Source: a virus. Taken from it: a stretch of 45,749 nucleotides of DNA. The notes below the pieces were generated by a model that searched no databases, had not been told where the DNA came from, and was given only the letters and a program-made list of their open reading frames with translations. The stretch lies in IMG/VR virus record IMGVR_UViG_3300010158_000114, positions 1 to 45,749 of that record; one strand, 5' to 3'. A program made the translations under genes and the position numbers. Below, piece by piece: positions 23,341 through 30,831 of the stretch (its first letter is position 1; every line of letters starts with the position of its first letter).

Positions 23341-23669
23341 TATAGAATATCTACAAACTTATTTTCATAAGAAAATTTCTTACCTGGCATTATTTTGGGT
23401 AATTCAATGTATGCCCAATCAGTTAAAAAATCATATAATTGGTATACATCCATACCAAGAGCTTCCATCATAGTTTGATATAATGCGGGATATATTCTTA
23501 TTTCTTCTTCATCAACAAGAACCATCGCACCATCATACTTATCATTTTTTGTAATATCAAAAAAACCCTGATGATATTCCCAACTACGAAATCTTCCACG
23601 CCCCAATTCTTTATTAAGTAAATTGAAAACTAATTTTTTAAATCTTTCGTTTGAGAGTTTATATTTCAT
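23337..23669 (-). CDS. Hypothetical protein (110 aa)
   Basis: Starts MKYKLSNERFKKLVFNLLNK. Soluble, aromatic-rich, with an acidic EEEIRIYPALY segment. It lies 1 bp after the larger minus-strand gene 23671-25134 and is probably co-transcribed with it. Family not recognised. Confidence 0.6.
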   Translation of the reverse strand: MKYKLSNERFKKLVFNLLNKELGRGRFRSWEYHQGFFDITKNDKYDGAMVLVDEEEIRIYPALYQTMMEALGMDVYQLYDFLTDWAYIELPKIMPGKKFSYENKFVDILY

Positions 23670-23670
23670 A

Positions 23671-25134
23671 TTAAAGCGGGACTAAATTACCTTCTTTGAA
23701 ATCATCAAAGTTAGGGCCTTTTGTTAAAATATTTTTTTTATTTTTTCTTTCGTAATTTAATATTCCGGCGTTTCTTGCAGATGCGAAAAACGCACTAAAA
23801 TATCCTTTTGGTTGTATATGACCTCTTTTTCCAATATATTTTTTTGTTCCGTCAGGGTTGACTAAAATTCTAACAACTTTTGCGTCTTCCAAGAAATCTA
23901 TTGCATTTCCTTCTTTTCCACTATCTATATAATCAACTAATTTATTGATTAAACCACCCTTTCTTTCAAAGGTAAATCCATAACTACTTCTATTTGGACT
24001 CCAACTTTTTTTACCACCTAAAACAAATTTTTGTAAGTTTTTATCATATTCAAGCCTTCTCCAAATTTGAGAATTCAATATATTACAAACTTGTTTAAAT
24101 GGGGGAATAGTGCTTTGCGTTAGGTTTAATCCAAAATTGGCATCCATATGCCACAAAGTAGTAAGTTCGGCAGGCGGTTCAAAGTTATCATCGGGTTCAT
24201 AACCAACATCAAAAGAATATGAATCATTTCCAGGTAGTTTATTATAAGAAATTTTTAAAGTTCCCTGTTCAATTATCTGTTCATTATCTTCCCAACCTAA
24301 ATAAACAATTAAATCCATTTCCGCAAATCCTGCACCTTCATTAGATATTTGAGGATTTTTAAATTCAAGTGTTAATGGTTTTTTTGAATTAAAGAGGTCA
24401 TAGGTGGCAACTACGTGGTCGTGATTTTTTGGATTAAAAAGTTCTTTAATTATTTTGTTTTTGTTCTCATTAAAATCATCATCAATTGCCTTTGTTGCTT
24501 TTTTTCCTAATCCCACTTTTAATACATCAACTTCTCTTGGAGGCATCGGTGTATCTTTTGCATCATACCAAGTATCTTGATTATTATCTCTATGTAATGC
24601 GATTTTATAAAACTTATTGCTAATATCAAACTCTTTCATTATTATATAATAAAGTCCCTGATTACCTGATGTATGTTTGTCGTAATATCCTGGTGAAGTT
24701 TCTGTTGTGCACCATTTGGTTCCGGCACCATATTTACAAGACGCTTTATGAGATAAAGGTTTCACAATAAGAACTCTACCATCCTCATATATTTTTTTTG
24801 CGTCAGAGTCAATCTTTTTTTCTTGAGATTTTGAACTATAAGATTGTATAACGCCCATTAGTTCTGCAACATCAGGATATTGATTGATGTCTTTTTTTTC
24901 TAAATTCTTACCTATCCTATCAAAGTCTTTAACTAATTGTAAAACTTCTAATGCGTGTGTGGTGGAAGCAAAATCTAAATGATTAAAAATCCAATCAACA
25001 TATTTGTAATTTGTTGCTTTTGTAAATTCATCATTTAAAATCGCATCTAAGGTTTGCATATCATACTCACCCATATACTTTTTAAGTAATGTTTCTCTTC
25101 TACCTTCAGATAGGACAAATTCAGAAAATTTCAT
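23671..25134 (-). CDS. KWCTT-motif phage protein, paralogue 2 (487 aa)
   Basis: The motif KPLSHKASCKYGAGTKWCTT at about residues 125-144 matches the protein at 6204-7292, and WYDAKDTPM matches its FWNAEDTRV. The N-terminus MKFSEFVLSEGRRETLLKKY has the I/L-x-E pattern of the late proteins. The C-terminal 250 residues are unique to this copy and mixed alpha/beta. Two paralogues in one window suggest a family important to the phage. Activity unknown. A TATTTATCA motif (25145-25137) lies just upstream. Confidence 0.68.
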   Translation of the reverse strand: MKFSEFVLSEGRRETLLKKYMGEYDMQTLDAILNDEFTKATNYKYVDWIFNHLDFASTTHALEVLQLVKDFDRIGKNLEKKDINQYPDVAELMGVIQSYSSKSQEKKIDSDAKKIYEDGRVLIVKPLSHKASCKYGAGTKWCTTETSPGYYDKHTSGNQGLYYIIMKEFDISNKFYKIALHRDNNQDTWYDAKDTPMPPREVDVLKVGLGKKATKAIDDDFNENKNKIIKELFNPKNHDHVVATYDLFNSKKPLTLEFKNPQISNEGAGFAEMDLIVYLGWEDNEQIIEQGTLKISYNKLPGNDSYSFDVGYEPDDNFEPPAELTTLWHMDANFGLNLTQSTIPPFKQVCNILNSQIWRRLEYDKNLQKFVLGGKKSWSPNRSSYGFTFERKGGLINKLVDYIDSGKEGNAIDFLEDAKVVRILVNPDGTKKYIGKRGHIQPKGYFSAFFASARNAGILNYERKNKKNILTKGPNFDDFKEGNLVPL

Positions 25135-25154
25135 AATGATAAATATACTATAAA

Positions 25155-25183
25155 TTAAAAAACCCTCCTTTATGGGGAGGGTT
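25155..25183 (-). terminator. Terminator of tmRNA gene
   Basis: Minus strand: AACCCTCCCC and GGAGGGTT pair around ATAAA and are followed by TTTTTTAATTT. It starts 4 bases after the tmRNA 3' CCA. Confidence 0.85.
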
Positions 25184-25187
25184 AATT

Positions 25188-25581
25188 TGGTGGAGGTGTC
25201 GGCGTCGAAGCCGAGTCTTGTTCGCCATAAAATCAGATGACTACACGTTTAGTACAACATTAATTCTCAACGTTACGAAATATCAGGTTTGATGTATGTG
25301 AGAAACCTACCTGCAAACAACTTGGTCTCAGAATTATTTTAAACGAGCTCTGACCTGTGACCCGTACAACGGACTTCTGTTGCAAGGTGTATGTCCTAAC
25401 CGACCCCAATGTCGTACTCTACTAATTAAGCAGCTACAACGCTTTCTTCTCTGATAAGACCAAGAGTAGAAAGTTTAGAAATGGTTTTGCCATTTACGTT
25501 TTAAATCAGTTTTTAAGGAGTTAATTCAGCTCCTACGTGCCATCTAACCCTATAAACGCCAATCAATTCCATTTCACCCCC
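25188..25581 (-). ncRNA. ssrA: tmRNA (one-piece, ssrA)
   Basis: Both ends of a tRNA-like domain are visible on the minus strand: 5' GGGGGTG pairs with 3' CACCTCC (one G-U pair), and the encoded discriminator and CCA follow. The 3' T-arm reads GACTCGGCTTCGACGCCGAC. The length of 394 bases is normal for tmRNA. A tag frame lies at about 25495-25426: after a GTA or GGC resume codon it reads NGKTISKLST, then LGLIREES and VVAA, then TAA. The Ala-Ala end with preceding hydrophobics is the classic proteolysis degron. At 21-23 residues the tag is about twice the usual 8-12. tmRNA rescues stalled ribosomes with SmpB, which is not seen here, and marks the product for Clp proteases. Confidence 0.9.
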
Positions 25582-25601
25582 ATAATTTCAAATAACTTTT
25601 G

Positions 25602-25609
25602 TAAAGGTA
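25602..25609 (-). promoter_or_regulatory. Possible tmRNA promoter (TACCTTTA)
   Basis: Minus strand TACCTTTA resembles TAnnTTTG with a G-to-A change. It lies 20 bases upstream of the mature 5' end, leaving a short leader for RNase P removal. Confidence 0.35.
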
Positions 25610-25641
25610 AGAATAAATATTCAATATTCAAAACAAAAGAA

Positions 25642-25650
25642 TATTTATTA
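25642..25650 (+). promoter_or_regulatory. TATTTATTA motif
   Basis: Ends 11 bases before the GTG start at 25662; it supports that start for a gene with no nearby ATG. Confidence 0.45.
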
Positions 25651-25661
25651 ATAAAATTTCT

Positions 25662-26780
25662 GTGAGATTTATATTAGAAGAAGATGATGAAGACATAACC
25701 CTATATAAAGCGTTAAGATTATATACAAGGGGTAAAATTGATGAGGATGAACTTGATGGTGCCGATAAAGACATCTATAGAATCTCCCGTGCAAGTAATC
25801 CTGCACAATCAGAAATCACATTTGAATTTAGTGATGATGAAAAAATATTTGAATTATTGGGATTAGATGAAGATGACGGATGGTTTGCGAGAAGGGTTAT
25901 GGATTCATACTCAAATATTGATATTGAAGCTTATGATAGTATGTATGATGATTTTATTCAGGGGTACGGCTCACTTTTTTATAACTTTAATAAAGAGAAT
26001 TTGAAAAAACTACAAGAAATTTCACAAATGATTATTGGAAAAAAAATTGAATTAAGTATCGAATCGGACAACTCTCTTTTGGCGAAAACATTAGATGAAC
26101 TTTTTAGAAATGAAGCGAGTAATATGATTGATTATTTTCATACATATCTTAATGAAGAAATTAGAATAACCGCCAAAGAGTCAATCAGTACAGAATTAAA
26201 CGACTTTTTAAATAAAATTGGTTTTAAATTATACAGGAATTTTGATATGCTCATATCAACCCCCGCAAATCTTTTAATGTGGTATTTGAGACTTAATGAG
26301 AAAGATTTAGATTTTGAAGATTTATTTACCAAAATTTGTGAATTTACAATGAGTGATTCAAGAGGAAGAGAAAGACTTGGTGGATGGAATGAAAACCAAT
26401 ATGAGTTTAGAGACTCCGACAATTTTGATGATGTTGCATTTAATAGAGGAATTGAAACCCAACTTGATAGAATAATTGAAAAACTTGAGGAAGATGAAGA
26501 TACTCTTAGAGTTAGTCAGATTTATAAGCAAATATTTGAGATGGGGTATGATTTACAAAGGTGGGAAGAACTACCGAAAGATAATAAATATAAATTTAGA
26601 ATTGAAAGCGTTGATAGAGACACATTAAAAATAAGAGTTAAGTTGTCTCAAACTCCTTATGATTGGAATGATGAGGGAACACTTAGGAGCGTTGATATTG
26701 AAGGATTAAAATTACTATTAAATCACCCCGAATTATTCAAATTGCAAGAAAATATAATTAAAAAATTAAGAAAGTTTTAA
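25662..26780 (+). CDS. Acidic hypothetical protein (372 aa)
   Basis: Starts at GTG (VRFILEEDDEDITLYKALRL), with a TATTTATTA motif upstream and no earlier ATG. Strongly acidic in the first 110 residues, then helical. No catalytic motif or membrane segment is visible. Gene context (tmRNA and peptidase) gives no clear hint. Function unknown. Confidence 0.6.
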   Translation: MRFILEEDDEDITLYKALRLYTRGKIDEDELDGADKDIYRISRASNPAQSEITFEFSDDEKIFELLGLDEDDGWFARRVMDSYSNIDIEAYDSMYDDFIQGYGSLFYNFNKENLKKLQEISQMIIGKKIELSIESDNSLLAKTLDELFRNEASNMIDYFHTYLNEEIRITAKESISTELNDFLNKIGFKLYRNFDMLISTPANLLMWYLRLNEKDLDFEDLFTKICEFTMSDSRGRERLGGWNENQYEFRDSDNFDDVAFNRGIETQLDRIIEKLEEDEDTLRVSQIYKQIFEMGYDLQRWEELPKDNKYKFRIESVDRDTLKIRVKLSQTPYDWNDEGTLRSVDIEGLKLLLNHPELFKLQENIIKKLRKF

Positions 26781-26798
26781 TTATTCACATTTTTTACC

Positions 26799-26806
26799 TA
26801 TCTTTG
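26799..26806 (+). promoter_or_regulatory. Bacteroidetes-type promoter element TATCTTTG
   Basis: An exact TAnnTTTG 17 bp before the ATG at 26824. Confidence 0.6.
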
Positions 26807-26823
26807 TATCAAACAAATATTAA

Positions 26824-27663
26824 ATGATACAAAATTTAGAATTATTAAAAGAGGTTCTTTCAGTTCCCACCAAAACATATAAAGAAGAAAAGATGATTAT
26901 CTATCTGTTAAATTGGTTAACGGAAAATAACATCAACCATTATATGGATGATTATGGTAATGTTTATGCGACCAAGAAGGAACAAGAAGTTTCAGATGAC
27001 TTTTATTTTCCTTGTGTAATTTCCCACACAGATACTGTTCACAATCTTGATACAATAAATGTTAGAGAAGAGATGTTAAAAAATGCTCAAGGTGAATTAA
27101 AACCATCTTTTAAGGCGTATAATGATAATAATGTTCCAACAGGAATTGGTGGTGATGATAAATGTGGTGTATTTGCCTGTCTAACACTTTTACAAGAATT
27201 ACCATATGTGAAAGCAGCGTTTTTTGTTTCAGAAGAAACGGGATGTCACGGCTCACGAATGGCAGACCCAACTTTTTTTGAAAATGTTGGATATGGTATT
27301 CAATTTGATGCACCTGAAAATTGGATGATTACTGAACAGTGTTTTGGAAATGTCCTTTTTGATAGAGATTCTGACTTTTTTGAGAAATGTGATAAGGTAT
27401 TAACCGAAGGAATGGATAATGATAGAATGAGATATATGGTTCATCCTTATACTGATGTTTATGCTTTATCAGACAAATTTGATTTTGCTTGTATCAACTT
27501 CTCAATTGGATATTATGACTATCATACAAGAAATGAATATGTGGTGATTGAGGATGTTTATAACGGAATTGAGATAGGTAAACAGATGATTGAATCTCTC
27601 GGATATGTTAAACACAAAAAACGACAGGACGAGAAGAAAAGAACTTACAGTTCAATATTTTAA
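26824..27663 (+). CDS. M20-type metallopeptidase (peptidase T / aminoacylase fold) lacking the lid domain
   Basis: Metal-site motifs in order: VISHTDT (His68, Asp70), GIGGDDKCG (Asp111/112), VSEETGCHGS (catalytic Glu137, Glu138), IQFDAPE (Asp162) and YDYHTRNEYV (His234). These are the zinc ligands and base of M20/M42-type enzymes such as tripeptidase T. At 279 aa it is much shorter than the usual 370-420, and the dimerisation/lid domain between the two ligand groups is nearly missing. It could trim peptides released by the phage ClpP. It has a host-type promoter and its own terminator. Confidence 0.85.
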   Translation: MIQNLELLKEVLSVPTKTYKEEKMIIYLLNWLTENNINHYMDDYGNVYATKKEQEVSDDFYFPCVISHTDTVHNLDTINVREEMLKNAQGELKPSFKAYNDNNVPTGIGGDDKCGVFACLTLLQELPYVKAAFFVSEETGCHGSRMADPTFFENVGYGIQFDAPENWMITEQCFGNVLFDRDSDFFEKCDKVLTEGMDNDRMRYMVHPYTDVYALSDKFDFACINFSIGYYDYHTRNEYVVIEDVYNGIEIGKQMIESLGYVKHKKRQDEKKRTYSSIF

Positions 27664-27668
27664 TTTAA

Positions 27669-27702
27669 ATCCCCACTCTTATTAGAAGGTGGGGTTTTTT
27701 AT
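27669..27702 (+). terminator. Rho-independent terminator
   Basis: CCCCAC pairs with GTGGGG around a 12-base loop and is followed by six T. It closes the M20 peptidase gene. Confidence 0.8.
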
Positions 27703-28098
27703 TTCTTTCAAAAGATTTAAAAGATTATCGTCACCATATTTTATTATTAATTTTTTAAAAAGCTTGTAAGATTTAGTATTTATTATCTTTTTTTTAGATA
27801 AATTATCAAATTTAGTCACCCATTCTAAATTTTCTAATCTATTGTCGGCAACATTCCAGTTAATATGATTAACCTCCATATTTTTAATATCTTCAATTTC
27901 ATTAAAACAGGATAATACTAATCTGTGTAACTCAAAATAATACATATTTTTTTTATATGTTATTGTTATTCTCATATAACCTGTTTTTTTATGTAGTCTT
28001 GGTTTTAAAATTCTACCGGTTTTATTATTTTTAACTCTGCCCAAATTTGATACCGAATAGAGATTATCTAATTTTTTTATTTCAATCCATTTTTCCAT
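27682..28098 (-). CDS. HNH homing endonuclease with NUMOD4 domain (138 aa)
   Basis: NUMOD4 motif at the N-terminus (WIEIKKLDNLYSVSNLGRVK), then KPRLHKKTGYMRI, HRLVLSCF and an HNH core VNHINWNVADNRLENLEWVT. Such free-standing nucleases are mobile selfish genes common in T4-like phages. It has a TATTTATAA motif upstream and lies between the M20 peptidase and Clp ATPase genes, suggesting recent insertion. Confidence 0.88.
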   Translation of the reverse strand: MEKWIEIKKLDNLYSVSNLGRVKNNKTGRILKPRLHKKTGYMRITITYKKNMYYFELHRLVLSCFNEIEDIKNMEVNHINWNVADNRLENLEWVTKFDNLSKKKIINTKSYKLFKKLIIKYGDDNLLNLLKEIKNPTF

Positions 28099-28120
28099 AT
28101 TTATAAATATCTTAAAATAT

Positions 28121-28146
28121 AAAAAAAGGGGAACATTTGTTCCCCT
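28121..28146 (-). terminator. Terminator of the Clp ATPase gene
   Basis: A perfect AGGGGAACA/TGTTCCCCT hairpin with T-run on the minus strand. Confidence 0.85.
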
Positions 28147-28156
28147 GATAAAAAAA

Positions 28157-30214
28157 TTAATCTACTTTCTTTTTTCTACTAACTCTTTTTGGTTTTTCCT
28201 CAACAACCAACTCTTCATTTATATTGACTTGTTCTTCTGAAACACTCAACATATAAGTTTTGTCCTCAAATACTTTACCAAGTAACACCTCCTCTGATAA
28301 GAAATCCTCAACTTTGTCTTGGATTGCTCTTTTGAGTGGTCTTGCACCAAATGCCTCATCATAACCAACCTTGGTGAGATAATCAACAAGCGTATCGTCA
28401 TATTTGATAACATATTTCATATCCAACAAACGAGTCATCAGTTTATCCAACTCAATTCGGGTGATTTTCTTAATGTCGTCAGGAGACAACGTGTTGAAGA
28501 CAATCGTGTCATCAATCCTGTTGATAAATTCAGGTGCGAAAAACGCTTTCATTTCTTTCATCAACATTTGTTTTTTGGCTTCTTCGTTGCTATAAGCATT
28601 TGAACTAAAACCAATACCTGTTCCGAAGTCCTGAAGTTTTTTAACCCCAAGGTTTGATGTAAGGATAATCAAGGTGTTTTTGAAGTTGATTTTTCTACCC
28701 AAACTATCTGTTACGTGTCCATCATCAAGTATTTGAAGTAGAACCGTAAACACGTCCTTATGAGCTTTCTCAACTTCATCAAACAAGATTACCGAATATG
28801 GTTTATTTTTAACTTTTTCGGTTAAAAGTCCACCTTCTTCATATCCAACATAACCCGGAGGTGCTCCTACTAATTTAGATACAGTATGTTTCTCTTGGTA
28901 TTCAGACATATCAACTCTGATAAGTGAATCCTCACTACCAAAAATCTCTTTTGCCAGTTGCTTTGCCAGATAGGTCTTACCAACACCTGTTGAACCAAGA
29001 AATACAAATGAACCAATTGGACGATTTGGGTCTTTGATACCTAATCTGTTTCTTTTGATAGATTTCGCAATCTTAATAACCGCATTATTCTGTCCAATAA
29101 CCTTATCAATTAAGGATTTATCAAGATTTATAAGTGCCTTGTTATCGTCAACATTCATTTTACTCACAGGAATATTAGTCATAGTCGATACAACAGAATA
29201 GACATCTTCAACAGATATTTTTTGTTTATCTTTTTGCATTTGTTCTTCAAACTTCTTTTTTTCGGCGTCTAACTTGGTTATAAGTTTTTTCTCTTTGTCT
29301 CTTAACTCTGCAGCTTTCTCGTATTGTTGTCTTTTAACAACGTCAACTTTTAATTGTTTCAATTCCGCAGCTTGTTTTTTCAATACCTCAATTTCTTCAG
29401 GAACTTTTAGTTCGGTTTGCATTCTCGCCCCAACTTCATCCAAAATATCAAATGCTTTATCAGGAAAACCTCTATCCGTGATATATCTATCGGCAAGTTT
29501 AACACAAGCTTCAATTACTTCATCACTATAATTCACCTTGTGATAGGTTTCATATTTTTCTCTTATGTTTTTGAGAATCTCAATTGTTTCCTTAACTGAT
29601 GAAGGTTCAACAATTATTTTTTGGAATCTGCGCTCTAATGCACCATCTTTTTCAATATTCTTTCTGAACTCATTTAATGTGGTTGCACCGATGCATTGGA
29701 GCTCACCACGAGCAAGAGCAGGTTTAAAGATGTTGGAGCCGTCCATAGAACCTGAAGAGTTTCCAGAACCAACCAAAGTATGAATCTCGTCAATAAAGAC
29801 AATAATGTTTGGATTGTTGTGGAGTTCTTCCATAATAACTTTCAATCTTTCCTCAAATTGTCCTCTGTATTTTGTACCAGCAACAACGGAAGTCAAATCA
29901 AGTTCAACAATTCTTTTATCAACCAAATTTCTCGGGCAATCACCATTATAGATTTTAATTGCCAATCCCTCAACAATTGCAGTCTTACCACAACCTGGGT
30001 CACCAATAATAATCGGGTTATTTTTCTTTCTGCGAGATAAAATCTGTGCGATACGTAGGATTTCTTTTTCTCTACCAATAACAGGGTCTAATTTACCTTG
30101 TTCGGCAAGTTTAATTAAATCTCTACTGAAATTATCTAACACAGGTGTATCACTTTCTGATGAGGTTTTTTTCTTACTCATCATTTTTTCGTCATCATCC
30201 ATTAGTTCATTCAT
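28157..30214 (-). CDS. Clp/Hsp100 unfoldase, ClpC/ClpA-like, without N-domain
   Basis: Two AAA+ modules. The first has Walker A GDPGCGKT (71-78) and Walker [10 protein letters not shown] (137-145). The second has Walker A GSTGVGKT (407-414), the pore loop PPGYVGY (452-458) and Walker [11 protein letters not shown] (476-485). A short middle segment with a UVR-like [14 protein letters not shown] (296-309) points to ClpC rather than ClpB, which has a long coiled coil. FGTGIGFSS carries an IGF tripeptide (534-536), the loop that docks Clp ATPases on ClpP and is absent in ClpB. The usual 140-residue substrate-binding N-domain is replaced by about 25 polar residues. The C-terminus is Lys/Arg-rich. 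It divergently faces hsp20. Confidence 0.93.
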   Translation of the reverse strand: MNELMDDDEKMMSKKKTSSESDTPVLDNFSRDLIKLAEQGKLDPVIGREKEILRIAQILSRRKKNNPIIIGDPGCGKTAIVEGLAIKIYNGDCPRNLVDKRIVELDLTSVVAGTKYRGQFEERLKVIMEELHNNPNIIVFIDEIHTLVGSGNSSGSMDGSNIFKPALARGELQCIGATTLNEFRKNIEKDGALERRFQKIIVEPSSVKETIEILKNIREKYETYHKVNYSDEVIEACVKLADRYITDRGFPDKAFDILDEVGARMQTELKVPEEIEVLKKQAAELKQLKVDVVKRQQYEKAAELRDKEKKLITKLDAEKKKFEEQMQKDKQKISVEDVYSVVSTMTNIPVSKMNVDDNKALINLDKSLIDKVIGQNNAVIKIAKSIKRNRLGIKDPNRPIGSFVFLGSTGVGKTYLAKQLAKEIFGSEDSLIRVDMSEYQEKHTVSKLVGAPPGYVGYEEGGLLTEKVKNKPYSVILFDEVEKAHKDVFTVLLQILDDGHVTDSLGRKINFKNTLIILTSNLGVKKLQDFGTGIGFSSNAYSNEEAKKQMLMKEMKAFFAPEFINRIDDTIVFNTLSPDDIKKITRIELDKLMTRLLDMKYVIKYDDTLVDYLTKVGYDEAFGARPLKRAIQDKVEDFLSEEVLLGKVFEDKTYMLSVSEEQVNINEELVVEEKPKRVSRKKKVD

Positions 30215-30229
30215 AATTTATAATTTTTA

Positions 30230-30237
30230 CAAAGGTT
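30230..30237 (-). promoter_or_regulatory. Possible clp promoter AACCTTTG
   Basis: A minus-strand AACCTTTG, one base off TAnnTTTG, 16 bp upstream of the ATG, with TTTG about 20 bases further upstream. Confidence 0.4.
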
Positions 30238-30264
30238 CATCAAATTTTGGACATTACCAAACTT

Positions 30265-30338
30265 TTTGTCAAATTGTCCTGAAAATTTTCTATGTATGTC
30301 ATTTTGTCATAATATGTTCTGTTGGCACATAACTTGAC
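30265..30338 (+). promoter_or_regulatory. Sigma-54-like promoter and TGTC repeats ahead of hsp20
   Basis: TGGCAC at 30323-30328 and TTGA after exactly 5 bases match the -24/-12 sigma-54 consensus (TGGCAC-N5-TTGC) except for the last base. Upstream are two pairs of TGTC half-sites (30266-30278 and 30297-30310), as would suit an activator or heat-shock regulator. Predicted transcription start is about 30348. Confidence 0.45.
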
Positions 30339-30384
30339 TAATCAAAGATAATTAAATAAATTTAAAAAACAAAACAAAAAAATT

Positions 30385-30771
30385 ATGATTTACTTGAATT
30401 CACATTTCGACAAATTTTTTGATGGGTTTTTCGCACAACCTACTTATAGTAATATGGTTGTTAAAAATTCAGATAAAGAACCTTATGAGGTAAACTACAC
30501 CAAAGACGGAGCTTACTTATTCTTTGATGTTCCTGGCTTTAATAAGTCAAATTTAAAAGTAGAAATGGAAGGGGGAGTTCTTTACCTTGATGGTAAAAGA
30601 ACATATAAATTAAATGGTGAAGACACAGAAAAAGTTATTTCACAAAAATTTAGAATCGGACAAGAATATAACCCCGACAACATCGAAGCAACAATTGAAG
30701 ATGGTATACTTACCGTATTTGTTGCAAACTACAAGAAAACGGAAAAGAAAAAAAGAATAAGTTTGTTGTAA
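30385..30771 (+). CDS. Small heat-shock protein (Hsp20/alpha-crystallin)
   Basis: An alpha-crystallin domain spans about residues 32-120 (AYLFFDVPGFNKSNLKVEME, LYLDGKRTY, KFRIGQEYNPDNIEATIEDG) and ends in ILTVFVANYKK with an IxL-like tail (RISLL). Hsp20 holds unfolded proteins for refolding or degradation. At 128 aa it is of normal minimal size. It is divergent to the Clp ATPase with a shared 170-bp regulatory region. Confidence 0.92.
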   Translation: MIYLNSHFDKFFDGFFAQPTYSNMVVKNSDKEPYEVNYTKDGAYLFFDVPGFNKSNLKVEMEGGVLYLDGKRTYKLNGEDTEKVISQKFRIGQEYNPDNIEATIEDGILTVFVANYKKTEKKKRISLL

Positions 30772-30776
30772 TCATT

Positions 30777-30799
30777 AACCCCCTTAAATGGGGGTTTTT
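30777..30799 (+). terminator. Rho-independent terminator after hsp20
   Basis: AACCCCC and GGGGGTT pair around TTAAAT, followed by five T. Confidence 0.85.
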
Positions 30800-30811
30800 A
30801 ATTTTATGGGG

Positions 30812-30825
30812 TATTTATTATAAAA
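30812..30825 (+). promoter_or_regulatory. TATTTATTATAAAA motif
   Basis: Directly after the hsp20 terminator and ending 6 bases before the ATG at 30832. It is a strong candidate start point for the late cluster to the right. Confidence 0.55.
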
Positions 30826-30831
30826 AATGTT

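Noticed and set aside
28157-30214. ClpB disaggregase
   Set aside because: The long coiled-coil middle domain of ClpB is absent and the ClpP-docking IGF loop is present.
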